Assembly: GCF_041537905.1 (NCBI RefSeq)
Contig: NZ_JBGRUO010000001.1
Location: forward strand, 310,001-374,000
Length of the DNA stretch: 64,000 nt
Direction of reading: 5' to 3'
Source: Ruegeria_C sp041537905
GTDB taxonomy: Bacteria > Pseudomonadota > Alphaproteobacteria > Rhodobacterales > Rhodobacteraceae
Below, in pieces: positions 1-9,091 of this stretch (positions are counted from its first letter, which is position 1; the number at the start of each line of letters is the position of its first letter). The notes beneath the pieces are model-generated. The model made no database searches. It was not told where the DNA came from and saw only the letters and a program-made list of their open reading frames with translations. The translations under genes and the position numbers were made by a program.

Positions 1-1045
1 GCGCTTTCAACAGCATCTGCCACATCCGGGTCAGCACCCGCATCGGTAGGGCTTCGGCCATCTGGGCACCCCGACTGCGTTCGTCGGGCGACACGGTCGG
101 GTCTTCGGCGGCATCGGGCGTGATCTTGACGACCGATACCCAATGCGTGATTTCGGCCAGATCGCGCAGCACCGCCAGCGGATCGGCCCCTTCGGCATAT
201 TGCGCGCTGAGCTCGGTCAAGGCACCCGCCGCATCGCCACGCAGGATCATGTCCATCAGGTCCAGCACCCGGCCCCGGTCGGCTAGGCCAAGCATGGCAC
301 GCACCTGTTCCGCCGTGGTTTCGCCCGCCCCGTGCGAGATCGCCTGATCCAGCAGCGAGGTCGCGTCCCGCGCCGACCCTTCCGCTGCCCGCGTGATCAG
401 CGCCAGCGCGTCCTCGGCAATTTCGGCGCCTTCGGCCGTGGCGATCTTGCGTATCAGCGCAATCATCTCCTCCGGCTCGATCCGGCGCAGGTCAAACCGC
501 TGGCATCGCGACAGAACCGTCACCGGGACCTTGCGGATCTCGGTGGTCGCGAAGATGAACTTCACATGCTCGGGCGGTTCCTCAAGCGTCTTGAGCAGCG
601 CGTTGAAGGCGCTGGTCGAGAGCATGTGAACCTCGTCGATGATGTAGATCTTGTAGCGCGCCGAGGCCGCACGGTAGCGCACGGAATCGATGATCTCGCG
701 AATGTCGTTCACGCCGGTGCGGCTGGCAGCGTCCATCTCCATCACATCGACATGGCGGCCTTCCATGATCGCGACGCAATGCTCGCACTGGCCGCAAGGC
801 TCGGTGGTCGGGGCGCCATTGCCATCTGGTCCGATGCAGTTCATGCCCTTGGCGATGATCCTGGCAGTGGTGGTCTTGCCGGTCCCGCGAATGCCGGTCA
901 TCACAAAGGCCTGCGCGATCCGGTCCGCCTCGAACGCGTTTTTCAGCGTGCGCACCATCGCATCCTGCCCGACCAGGTCGGCAAAGGTTTCCGGGCGGTA
1001 TTTGCGGGCGAGAACCTGATAGGCGGGGCTGGGCGTGTCGGTCAT
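1..1045 (-). CDS. dnaX: DNA polymerase III subunit gamma/tau (3' part beyond window)
   Basis: This is the clamp-loader ATPase subunit of the replicative polymerase. I translated the minus strand from the ATG at 1045 and it stays open to the left edge, giving 348 codons of the N-terminal part. Residues 51-58 carry a Walker A loop (GIRGTGKT). A cysteine cluster follows at about 70-90 (CGQCEHC), matching the zinc module of bacterial DnaX. The signature HMLSTSAFNALLKTLEEPP and the arginine-finger context FDLRRIEPEE come next. The tau C-terminus and any programmed frameshift site lie outside the window. Plus-strand reading frames across this stretch are antisense shadows. Confidence 0.97.
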   Translation of the reverse strand, partial: MTDTPSPAYQVLARKYRPETFADLVGQDAMVRTLKNAFEADRIAQAFVMTGIRGTGKTTTARIIAKGMNCIGPDGNGAPTTEPCGQCEHCVAIMEGRHVDVMEMDAASRTGVNDIREIIDSVRYRAASARYKIYIIDEVHMLSTSAFNALLKTLEEPPEHVKFIFATTEIRKVPVTVLSRCQRFDLRRIEPEEMIALIRKIATAEGAEIAEDALALITRAAEGSARDATSLLDQAISHGAGETTAEQVRAMLGLADRGRVLDLMDMILRGDAAGALTELSAQYAEGADPLAVLRDLAEITHWVSVVKITPDAAEDPTVSPDERSRGAQMAEALPMRVLTRMWQMLLKA

Positions 1046-1209
1046 GTCTGCTCTGGCGGATTCGTTCCTGACGCCGGAGCCTAGTGTGCCGCCCCCCCCG
1101 CGTCCACCTCGCGCGTGGTTTTAAAACCCTTGGGAAAGTTGGGGGCCGCCTTTACAAAGGGCACATTGGAATAGTGGTTTTGAAACGCGGCCGGGAGGGG
1201 GACCGCCTT

Positions 1210-1728
1210 ATGTCGCATATGATTATTCACGCGCTGCAGGTTGGCGGTGGGACGCTGGCGTTGTCGCCTTTGCCCGGTCGGTCGGGGGATTATGAAAGCG
1301 ATCTGGCACAGATTGCAGAGTGGAAACCGGGCCTCGTGATCTCGATGACCACCGAATTGGAGATGTTCGAGACCGGCGCATTGCAATTTGGTGCCGATAT
1401 TCAAAGCCGCGCCAGCCGGTGGGCGCATCTGCCGGTGAGGGATTTCACCGCGCCGCCCTTTGCCATTCAACAGGCATGGCCCGATGTAAGCGCCGATGCC
1501 CGCCACGCGCTGAGCGGCGGCGGACGGGTTCTGGTGCATTGCCGAGGCGGCTGCGGTCGGTCCGGCATGGTGGCCTTGCGACTGATGATCGAATGCGGCG
1601 AGGCGCCCGAGGCCGCTCTGACCCGTCTGCGCGCCCTGCGTCCCTGTGCCGTGGAAACCGACGAACAGATGCAATGGGCTATGGCCGCACGTCCCCGAAC
1701 TTGTCCTGCTCCGCGTCGCGCCATATGA
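1210..1728 (+). CDS. Tyrosine/dual-specificity phosphatase-like protein
   Basis: A 172-residue protein with the cysteine phosphatase signature VHCRGGCGRSG (CX5R) at about residues 110-120. The reaction would be hydrolysis of a phosphotyrosine or another phosphoester through a cysteinyl-phosphate intermediate. An aspartate in PVRDFTAPP, about 37 residues upstream, could be the general acid. I chose the ATG at 1210 because GGGAGGGGGA lies just before it and the region upstream lacks protein-like sequence. It diverges from dnaX. The overall shape resembles small bacterial dual-specificity phosphatases (CDKN3-like). The substrate cannot be told from the sequence. Confidence 0.8.
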   Translation: MSHMIIHALQVGGGTLALSPLPGRSGDYESDLAQIAEWKPGLVISMTTELEMFETGALQFGADIQSRASRWAHLPVRDFTAPPFAIQQAWPDVSADARHALSGGGRVLVHCRGGCGRSGMVALRLMIECGEAPEAALTRLRALRPCAVETDEQMQWAMAARPRTCPAPRRAI

Positions 1729-1855
1729 TACCGGTGCCGACTGGGCGGCAACCGGGTCCGCGGAAAGCTGTATCAGCCCCCTTCACCGACCAACGCGATA
1801 TGCGGTTTTTTCTCTCCCCGATCAGCGGACCACCGGGGCTGTTTGAGGAAAACCC

Positions 1856-3391
1856 ATGACCCATTCTCTTGACCACCGCCGCCGTCAGGCAAAGACGCTC
1901 AGAAAAGCCTTTGCAGCAGGGGATGCGCGCGCAATAGAGCGCGCTAATGCTGTTCTGGGACAGACGCCAACACTCCCCCATAGCGTGGCCTTGCACGTGA
2001 TCGCCCGCGAGGCAGGGTATGAAAGCTGGCCCAAGATGAAGTTCAGCATCGAGACCGCAGACATGCAGCGAGAGGCGCGTGCTGAACAGCTCAAACTGGC
2101 GCTGTTTCAGGGGGCCGACTGGCGTGTGGCGCAATTGCTGACGCAAACGCCTGATCTGGCGGATGACGCCTTCGGCCTGCTTTGCGCGCTCTATCGGATT
2201 GATGCGGTCAGAGACTGGTTGAACCGAGATTCGAGCATCGTCCACCAAACCGTGCAAGGCCCCCGCAGACCGATCCTGCATCTGGCCTTTTCCAGACACA
2301 TCCAATCCCACCCTGAGTTGGAACGCGACATGATCGCCGTGGCAAACGCGCTGCTTGCGGCGGGCGCGGACGTGAATGACGGCTACCCCTCGGAACCAGG
2401 CAGTCCACATCTGCTTTCGGCTCTATACGGGGCGATTGGCCATGCCGATAACATGGTCCTTGCCCAGTGGTTGCTGGATCACGGGGCCAATCCAAATGAC
2501 GGGGAATCGCTCTATCACGCCACCGAACTGGGTCACCACAAAGGCCTGCAAATACTGCTGGCCGCCGGTGCCGACCCACGCGGAACCAACGCGTTGCTGC
2601 GCGCGCTGGACTTCAACGACCATGAGGCGGTGCGCCTGCTGCTGGACCATGGCGGGCAGGTCGAAGAGTTCAACGACGCGCCGGTTGGCGGAGAGGAACC
2701 CTGGGTCATGCCTGCCCTGCATCAGGCCGCGCGACGGATGTGTGACGGCCCGATGATAGAACTGCTGATGGCCGGTGGTGCCGATCCAAATAGGCTCTAT
2801 AAAGGCTATTCTGCTTATGGGTTCGCGCGAGTTTATGGGAATGTACCGCTCGCCCGTGCGATTGAGGCTGCGGGCAACGTTCAGCGCCTCACCCCAGAAG
2901 AAGAATTGCTCGCGCAGGCGGCAGAGGGGCGGTTGCAGCCCGGCGCGCATCTGGACCCGACGAAGCTGCCTGAAGAATACCGCACCCTGATCCGCACCAT
3001 TCTGCATCTGCCCGGTAAGCTGGAGCATGTGAAACGCCTTGTTGCGCTTGGGCTGAACCCTGAGGCACCGGATCGTGAAGGGCTCACCGCCTTGCAGGTC
3101 GCCGGATGGGAAGGGTTACCGGAGATGATGCACTATCTTTTGACGCTGTCCCCTGATCTGACCCATGTGAACGGTTATGGCGGCGGGCTAATCTCGACCA
3201 TCCTGCACGGGGCTGAAAATAACCCGGAGCGCAAGCACCGGGACCACGCCGCCTGCGTGACGGCAGCGCTGGAAGCGGGCGCGCCACTGGGACGCAACCA
3301 GATCGAAGCCAGCAGCGATCCCGCACTGACTCAGATCATGGAAGACTGGGCCGCGTTACATCCCGATCAGGTCACAGTCACAGTGCCATAG
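1856..3391 (+). CDS. Ankyrin-repeat protein
   Basis: A 511-residue soluble protein without a signal peptide. Ankyrin-like units recur in the middle and C-terminal parts: LLAAGADVNDG, LLDHGANPNDG, LLAAGADPRGT, LLDHGG, LLMAGGADPNR and ALGLNPEAPDREGLTALQVA. The N-terminal 90 residues are helical, rich in Arg and Ala, and contain AREAGYESWPKMK, a motif often placed before ankyrin repeats in bacterial proteins of this type. Ankyrin repeats bind protein partners, but nothing here identifies the partner. It ends only 4 bp from the 3' end of the convergent riboswitch-controlled gene. Confidence 0.8.
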   Translation: MTHSLDHRRRQAKTLRKAFAAGDARAIERANAVLGQTPTLPHSVALHVIAREAGYESWPKMKFSIETADMQREARAEQLKLALFQGADWRVAQLLTQTPDLADDAFGLLCALYRIDAVRDWLNRDSSIVHQTVQGPRRPILHLAFSRHIQSHPELERDMIAVANALLAAGADVNDGYPSEPGSPHLLSALYGAIGHADNMVLAQWLLDHGANPNDGESLYHATELGHHKGLQILLAAGADPRGTNALLRALDFNDHEAVRLLLDHGGQVEEFNDAPVGGEEPWVMPALHQAARRMCDGPMIELLMAGGADPNRLYKGYSAYGFARVYGNVPLARAIEAAGNVQRLTPEEELLAQAAEGRLQPGAHLDPTKLPEEYRTLIRTILHLPGKLEHVKRLVALGLNPEAPDREGLTALQVAGWEGLPEMMHYLLTLSPDLTHVNGYGGGLISTILHGAENNPERKHRDHAACVTAALEAGAPLGRNQIEASSDPALTQIMEDWAALHPDQVTVTVP

Positions 3392-3395
3392 CGGT

Positions 3396-3794
3396 TCACG
3401 CGGCGGCATGCGCCGGGTGCGCCTGCTCAATCTGGGGCAGGCGTACTTCGACCATGGCGCAGGGCGGCGTGATGCCCGGAGCGGGAAAACCTTGCCCCTC
3501 CGGGTCCATCATCGCATCCGCATAGAGGGCCATGACGTCCAGATCGGTGGTTTCCGCAACGCCCGCATACATCCGAATGCGCGCATGATTGGCCCGGTAG
3601 ACAGCGCTGCAATCGTGCCCGCAATGGACAAGCTGCGCGTTGCCCTCGATCTCGAAATCCGCCGCCGTCACAGAACGGGTCGATGACATGGCGGTGGCCA
3701 GCCTGTCGACCATGCGCGCCAGTGCCGGACAGGGCTTTCCCGTTCTTAGACACTGCGTCGCCGCAAAAGTTTGGTTGTTCTTCGTCCAGATCAC
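3396..3794 (-). CDS. Small cysteine-containing protein under a B12 riboswitch
   Basis: A 132-residue soluble protein. The start is GTG at 3794, fixed by GGAGGG six bases upstream. Four cysteines stand out: two near the N-terminus (QCLRTGKPC) and two in HCGHDC at about residues 58-62, followed by an alternating strand-like stretch (SAVYRANHARIRMYAGV). This arrangement recalls the C-terminal half of DUF1636-type predicted metal-binding proteins, which often sit in cobalamin gene neighbourhoods. That resemblance is from memory of the family pattern, not a search. The riboswitch upstream argues for a role in cobalamin or cobalt metabolism. No other B12 gene is in the window, and the gene appears monocistronic. 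Confidence 0.75.
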   Translation of the reverse strand: MIWTKNNQTFAATQCLRTGKPCPALARMVDRLATAMSSTRSVTAADFEIEGNAQLVHCGHDCSAVYRANHARIRMYAGVAETTDLDVMALYADAMMDPEGQGFPAPGITPPCAMVEVRLPQIEQAHPAHAAA

Positions 3795-3898
3795 ATCGCG
3801 CCCTCCGCGCTAGCGGAAAGGGGAGGTGGACGTCCGTGACCTTGTGCAGTCATCAGACCCGCACCGGACACCCCGCCCGCGTTCGAGTTTCAGTTCCG

Positions 3899-4078
3899 AT
3901 GGCAGGTCTCCTGACTTGCGGGTCATCGCTTTGCCGTCCTTCCCGGCCGTTTGGCCAGTGGTCTTTCGGCATCGCTCTCCGCTTACAGTTGCGGGGGCAG
4001 TCGCGGATTTGGCCCATGCGAGGCCGCACCGCGTTCCCTTTTCATCCCAACCACAGATGTGGTGTGAGAACCATCACA
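3899..4078 (-). promoter_or_regulatory. Adenosylcobalamin (B12) riboswitch
   Basis: Read on the minus strand, this contains the hallmarks of the cobalamin riboswitch in order: AAGGGAACGCGGTG, then CTGCCCCCGCAACTGTAAGC, then CCACTGGCC and GGGAAGG, and finally the B12 box AGTCAGGAGACCTGCC at 3916-3901. It lies about 100 nt upstream of the GTG at 3794, leaving room for an expression platform. Known family behaviour is repression of the downstream gene when adenosylcobalamin is bound. The remaining bases up to 4232 show nothing I can assign. Confidence 0.95.
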
Positions 4079-4232
4079 CAACCGCTAGCCCTTGCTACCT
4101 GAGTCTGTCAAGCGACTCTCGCAGCCACACAAGCTTCATGCGGCCATAGCCGCGCGCGACATTTTAAGCCGAACCTTTGCGTCGGCACGAACGCAGCCCT
4201 CAATAACGACTTTGTTGCCCGATTTGACCCTA

Positions 4233-4934
4233 TTAGAGCCACTCGACATCGCCTAAAAAGATATATCCCGCGCCATAGATCGTCTTGATCAGCCGGGGAT
4301 TCTTTGGGTCTTCACACAGCTTGGTGCGCAGCCGGGATATGCGCACATCCATAGCGCGGTCAAAGCTCTCACCCGCCGCACCGCCCAACGTCTCCTGCAT
4401 CTGAGCGCGGCTGATCAGCCGTTTGGGGCTTTCCAGAAACAGCCGCAACACCTCGCCCTCGGCATGGGAAAACGGCGTTTCGCAGCCATCGCTGTCCTCC
4501 AGCAGATAACGGTCAAAATGCGCGGTCCAGCCGTTGAAATGCGCCGTCTCGCCTGCGGGCGCGGGCGTCTTCGGGCCACGCAGACGCGCGCGCACCCGTG
4601 CCACAACCTCGGCCGGATCGAAGGGTTTGGTGATGTAGTCATCCGCGCCCAGTTCCAACCCGGTAACCCGGTCCTGCACCTGTGCCCGGCCCGAGATGAT
4701 GATGACCGCCGCACCCTGTTCCAGTGCCAGCCGATGGACCAATGCCAATCCATCAGTGTCGGGCAGCGACAGATCGACCAAGCACAGATCCGGCGTCACC
4801 CGTTTCAGCGAGGCTTCGAATTCGCGGGCGCGGGCAAAGCACTGGGTGCGAAACCCCGCCTCTTCCAGCGCCTCAGTCAGGATCTGGCGGATCGCGGGTT
4901 CATCATCGAGGATGGTCACCAATGCGTCGGTCAC
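4233..4934 (-). CDS. OmpR-family response regulator
   Basis: A 233-residue two-component regulator. The N-terminal receiver has acidic residues D10 and D11, the phospho-acceptor D54 in LVDLSLPD, and K103 in ITKPFDP. The C-terminal winged helix (about residues 145-230) has the OmpR/PhoB pattern RAMDVRISRLRTKL...IKTIYGAGYIF. Its ATG overlaps the stop of the upstream hybrid kinase by 4 bp, so the two are translationally coupled and form a cognate pair. The target genes are unknown. It resembles the TorR/KdpE branch. Confidence 0.92.
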   Translation of the reverse strand: MTDALVTILDDEPAIRQILTEALEEAGFRTQCFARAREFEASLKRVTPDLCLVDLSLPDTDGLALVHRLALEQGAAVIIISGRAQVQDRVTGLELGADDYITKPFDPAEVVARVRARLRGPKTPAPAGETAHFNGWTAHFDRYLLEDSDGCETPFSHAEGEVLRLFLESPKRLISRAQMQETLGGAAGESFDRAMDVRISRLRTKLCEDPKNPRLIKTIYGAGYIFLGDVEWL

Positions 4935-6847
4935 GTCCGGGCCTCTTTGTGGATCAGTGCCGACAATTGATCGGTTCCGAACGGTTTGCGCAAGACCGGC
5001 GCGCGCGCGATCGCGTCGCGGTAAAGCGGGTCGGAGGCAGGCAGCGAGGTCATCAGAATGCAGGGCAGATCGGTGGGTAGCCGCGTCATCAGATCCAACC
5101 CCGTCGCATCACCTTCAAGCCGGATATCGGACAGAACCACCGAAATGTCGCCGATATCAGCCGCCAGCGCGCAGGCCTCATCCGCCGAGGTCGCCTCAAT
5201 CACCGAATGGCCCAGTTCGACCAGCATGTCACGGAACCCTGCGCGCAGGTCTTCGTTATCCTCGACCAGCAGGGCCAATCCGCCTTTCTTATCGGGGGCA
5301 AGGCGATAAGGCAGGCGTACCACAACGCTGGCGCCCGCCGGCGTGTTCGACAGTTGCAGATCGCCACCTGCAAGTTTGACTGTGTCATAAACCATCGGCA
5401 GGCCAAGTCCGGACCCCTCGCCGCCCTTGGTGGTAAAAAACGGGTTCAATGCCCTATTTAGAGCCTTTTCAGAGAAGCCGGGCCCGGTATCCGTGACCGC
5501 CAGTTCCAGCCAGGTTTGCCCGATGCAATGGGCACTGACAGTGATCTGGCCCGTGGCCCCGCAGGCATCGCGGGCGTTCAGAACGAGGTTGAGCAGCGCA
5601 TCCTGCACCATGCCGGGATCGAGCATCAGGTGTAGGCCTCTGGTGTGATCCAGCACCGACAGCCCCACGCCGCGCGGCAGCGACGGCGTTGCCAGCAATT
5701 TGAGGTCCTGCAGGATGCCTCCCATATCCACCGCCTCGGGCCGTAACGTGCGGGTTCCGGTCATGTCGGCAAGCCTGTTCAGCAGCCGCCCACCCCGGCG
5801 AGCGGCGGTCTGGGTGGCCGCCACAAGCTCGGCGGCCTCAGGCGGCAGGCTCATCTTTTCCAGCTTGCCCTGCATCCCGAGGATGATGGTGAGCAGGTTC
5901 GAGAAATCATGCGCCAACCCGCTGGTCATCTGCGCGGCCAGCGCGCGCCGCCGTGACTGCTGCAGCGCGACGCGGGCCTGGGTTTCTTCGGTGATATCCA
6001 TCGACAGAATAAAGACGCCACCGCTCTGATCAGAGGTAAAAGCGACCCTAATGCGGCGGGAATCGTGGTCTTCGGTAAACTCGAACACTGTATTCTCACC
6101 ACCATAGGCGGCGGTCAGATAGGGCTCGATCCGCGCGTAGGCGGTGCGGCCAAGAGCGTCAGAGATATGCAGACCGAGGATGTCCGACGGACGCCCCGGC
6201 ATCACCGCGCTCAGTCGCCGGTTCGAATAGGTGTAGTGGCCGTCTGCATCCACATGAGCGATATGTGCGGGCATCATCTCGGTCGTCAGGCGGGTGCGCG
6301 CCTCGATCTCGGTCAATTGCCGCTTGGTTTCTTCCAGCGCCTTGTTACTGGCGGCCAATTGCCTGTTGGTCGCGGACAGCTCTTCGGCATGAGCTATCAA
6401 TTGATCCGAGAGTTCCTCGGACCGCGATTGCAGCAGTTCCTCCACCCGCTTGGTTCGGGTGATGTCAGTATAGACCGCCACCCAGCCGCCCTGCGGCAGC
6501 GGCGATCCCTCGATCGAGATCACCTGCCCGTTTGGCCGCTCGCGTTCCAGATAATGCGGCTCGAAGGCAAGCGCCTGATCGACGCGATCCTTGACCAGAT
6601 CTTCAATGTCATGGGTTGTGCCATATTCGCCCTTCGCGGCAATGAACCGGATCGTGTCGGCAAAGCTCGCACCCGACGTAACCAGATCATCAGGCAGGTC
6701 GAACATTTCCTGAAAGCGCCGGTTCGACAGCACCAATCGCAACTCGCTGTCATAGATCGACAGCGCCTGTGCGATCAGGTTCAAGCCGGCTGTTGTCATG
6801 CGTTTCGCGCGCTGGTCGCTCTGGTCCAAGGGCCACCTCCCGGCCAA
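4931..6847 (-). CDS. PAS-containing hybrid histidine kinase
   Basis: A 638-residue sensor without obvious transmembrane segments, so probably cytoplasmic. Order of domains: PAS (about 20-130), coiled coil (about 135-185), second PAS (about 190-290), phospho-acceptor H313 in SGLAHDFSNLLT, ATPase domain (about 405-515, with NLVLNARDA and GSGLGLPMV), and a C-terminal receiver with D574 in LSDIRLE. The unusual H-box with DFSN places it near the HWE/NtrB-like kinases. A start at 6799 is also possible. It is divergent from the acyl-CoA ligase operon at 7040, which suggests but does not prove a regulatory link. The signal is unknown. Confidence 0.9.
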   Translation of the reverse strand: MAGRWPLDQSDQRAKRMTTAGLNLIAQALSIYDSELRLVLSNRRFQEMFDLPDDLVTSGASFADTIRFIAAKGEYGTTHDIEDLVKDRVDQALAFEPHYLERERPNGQVISIEGSPLPQGGWVAVYTDITRTKRVEELLQSRSEELSDQLIAHAEELSATNRQLAASNKALEETKRQLTEIEARTRLTTEMMPAHIAHVDADGHYTYSNRRLSAVMPGRPSDILGLHISDALGRTAYARIEPYLTAAYGGENTVFEFTEDHDSRRIRVAFTSDQSGGVFILSMDITEETQARVALQQSRRRALAAQMTSGLAHDFSNLLTIILGMQGKLEKMSLPPEAAELVAATQTAARRGGRLLNRLADMTGTRTLRPEAVDMGGILQDLKLLATPSLPRGVGLSVLDHTRGLHLMLDPGMVQDALLNLVLNARDACGATGQITVSAHCIGQTWLELAVTDTGPGFSEKALNRALNPFFTTKGGEGSGLGLPMVYDTVKLAGGDLQLSNTPAGASVVVRLPYRLAPDKKGGLALLVEDNEDLRAGFRDMLVELGHSVIEATSADEACALAADIGDISVVLSDIRLEGDATGLDLMTRLPTDLPCILMTSLPASDPLYRDAIARAPVLRKPFGTDQLSALIHKEART

Positions 6848-7039
6848 AGACCTAGCACCGGATCGCCCCGCGGCACAGGGGCATTTGGACGCTGAGATGC
6901 GCTGTTACAATTCGTAAGATTTGGGAAAACATCAGGAAAAAGTTGACCGCAAGATTTTGCGACGTTCCTAATAGGGGCAGAATCGCACCAAGCGATCTTT
7001 CCGGTCGATGCAAATGACCGGATTGGGAGGAGAAGAATT

Positions 7040-9010
7040 TTGGCTACCACGCAGTCGGGTGCCGAAGGGTTGCAATCCCTTCCGGCGCTGCTTGAACGCA
7101 ATGCAACGGCTTTCGCGGATGCGCCGGCCTATCGCGAAAAGGAACTCGGCATCTGGCAATGCTGGAGCTGGGCCGAAACCCAAAAAGAAATCGAGGCTCT
7201 GGCGCTGGGCCTGATCAATCTGGGCGTGCGAGAGGGCGACTTCATCGCCATTATCGGGCGCAACCGTCCTTACCTGTACTGGTCGATGGTGGCTGCGCAA
7301 TCTGTTGGCGCGGTTCCGGTGCCGCTCTATCAGGACGCGGTGGCTGAAGAGATGGCCTACGTGCTGAGCCATTGCGGCGCACGTTTTGTGATCGCCAGCG
7401 ATCAGGAGCAGGCCGACAAGGTCATCGAGATCCAGGATCAGCTGCATCAGTTCGAACATCTGATCTATCTCGACGCGCGAGGGATGCGGAAGTATGACCA
7501 CCACCAATTGCACCAGTTCAGCCATGTGCAGGATCAGGGACGTGCTGCCTATGACGAATGGATCACCGACCTGAACGAACGTCGGGGCAAGCTGACCTAT
7601 GACAGCACCTGCGTGATGCTCTATACGTCGGGGACCACCGGCAAGCCCAAGGGCGTGGTGCTGTCGAACCGCAACGTGATCGAAAGCGCCAAGAACGTCT
7701 CGGAATTCGATGGGCTGACCAGCAAAGAGGACATCCTGTCATACCTGCCGATGGCCTGGGTCGGCGATTTCATCTTCTCCATCGGGCAGGCTTATTGGTG
7801 CGGTTTCTGCGTAAACTGCCCTGAAAGCGCCGATACGATGATCACCGATCTGCGCGAAATCGGCCCGACCTATTTCTTCGCCCCACCCCGCGTGTTCGAG
7901 ACACAGCTGACCAGCGTGATGATCCGGATGGAGGATGCGGGCACCCTTAAAAAGCGCATGTTCCACCACTTCATGTCCCACGCCAAAAAGGTTGGTGGGC
8001 TGATTCTGGACGGCAAGCCGGTCGGGCTGGCGGATCGCCTGAAATATGCCATCGGCAACGCATTGGTCTATGGTCCGCTAAAGGACACGCTTGGGCTGGG
8101 ACGGGTGCGCGTGGGCTATACGGCGGGCGAGGCGATCGGGCCCGAAATTTTCGAGTTCTACCGCTCGCTGGGCATCAATCTGAAACAGCTCTATGGCCAG
8201 ACCGAGGCCACCGTGTTCATCACCGTACAGCCTGATGGCGAGGTCCGGGCCGATACTGTGGGCGTGCCTGCACCGGATGTGGAGATTCGCATCGATGACA
8301 GCGGCGAAATCTTCTATCGCTCGCCCGGTGTTTTTGTTGAGTATTACAACAACCCCGACTCCACCGCCTCGACCAAGGATGCCGAGGGCTGGGTGGCCAC
8401 CGGAGACGCGGGGTTCATCGAAGAGGATTCCGGCCATCTGCGGATCATCGACCGCGCCAAGGATGTGGGCAAAATGGCCGATGGCGCGATGTTCGCGCCA
8501 AAATATGTTGAGAACAAGCTCAAGTTCTATCCCGACATTCTAGAGGCGGTGCTGTTCGGCAATGGCCGTGACCGTTGTGTCGCTTTTATCAACATCGATC
8601 TGACCGCGGTCGGGAATTGGGCCGAACGCAACAACATCGCCTATGCCTCCTATCAGGAACTTGCGGGCCATCCCCGCGTGTTAGAGACGATTCAGGAGCA
8701 TGTAGAGACTGTGAACCGCTCGGTTGCCGAAGATCCGATGCTGTCGGGCTGCCAGGTGCATCGCTTTGTGGTGCTGCATAAGGAACTCGATGCCGATGAC
8801 GGCGAAATGACCCGCACACGCAAGGTCCGCCGCCGGATCGTGGAGGAGAAATTCGCCGATATCATCGCCGCGCTTTATGACGGGTCCAACAATGTCTCAA
8901 CGGTGACGGAAGTGACCTATGAAGATGGCCGCAAGGGATCGATCAGTGCAACGCTGAACATCCGCGACGCGGCGGTGGTGCCAATTGCACAGCAGATGGC
9001 CGCTGAATGA
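7040..9010 (+). CDS. Long-chain-type AMP-forming acyl-CoA synthetase
   Basis: A 656-residue ANL-superfamily ligase that should activate a carboxylic acid as the acyl-AMP and transfer it to CoA. The P-loop LYTSGTTGKPKG is intact, as are YGQTEAT and the hinge region ATGDAGFIEEDSGHLRIIDRAKD. The C-terminal TRTRKVRR segment contains a basic residue where the catalytic lysine is expected. The start is TTG at 7040, favoured by GGGAGGAG just upstream. It is the first gene of the ABC importer operon, implying that it activates the imported acid. The substrate is not determinable. Size and motifs fit the FAA1-like long-chain group. Confidence 0.9.
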   Translation: MATTQSGAEGLQSLPALLERNATAFADAPAYREKELGIWQCWSWAETQKEIEALALGLINLGVREGDFIAIIGRNRPYLYWSMVAAQSVGAVPVPLYQDAVAEEMAYVLSHCGARFVIASDQEQADKVIEIQDQLHQFEHLIYLDARGMRKYDHHQLHQFSHVQDQGRAAYDEWITDLNERRGKLTYDSTCVMLYTSGTTGKPKGVVLSNRNVIESAKNVSEFDGLTSKEDILSYLPMAWVGDFIFSIGQAYWCGFCVNCPESADTMITDLREIGPTYFFAPPRVFETQLTSVMIRMEDAGTLKKRMFHHFMSHAKKVGGLILDGKPVGLADRLKYAIGNALVYGPLKDTLGLGRVRVGYTAGEAIGPEIFEFYRSLGINLKQLYGQTEATVFITVQPDGEVRADTVGVPAPDVEIRIDDSGEIFYRSPGVFVEYYNNPDSTASTKDAEGWVATGDAGFIEEDSGHLRIIDRAKDVGKMADGAMFAPKYVENKLKFYPDILEAVLFGNGRDRCVAFINIDLTAVGNWAERNNIAYASYQELAGHPRVLETIQEHVETVNRSVAEDPMLSGCQVHRFVVLHKELDADDGEMTRTRKVRRRIVEEKFADIIAALYDGSNNVSTVTEVTYEDGRKGSISATLNIRDAAVVPIAQQMAAE

Positions 9011-9091
9011 TGGGATGTCGTTCGCCGCTCGGCCTTCGGCCATCGCCCCGCCCGCCATCCCGTATTGATTTGAACAGCGAAGGATCGGCTC

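Noticed and set aside
332..1084. Long plus-strand reading frame across the left edge
   Set aside because: It is antisense to dnaX, which has complete Walker, zinc and clamp-loader motifs on the minus strand.
6943..6974. Possible sigma-70 promoter before the acyl-CoA ligase (TTGACC ... TAATAG)
   Set aside because: The spacer is 20 nt, longer than the usual 16-18, so the match is too weak.
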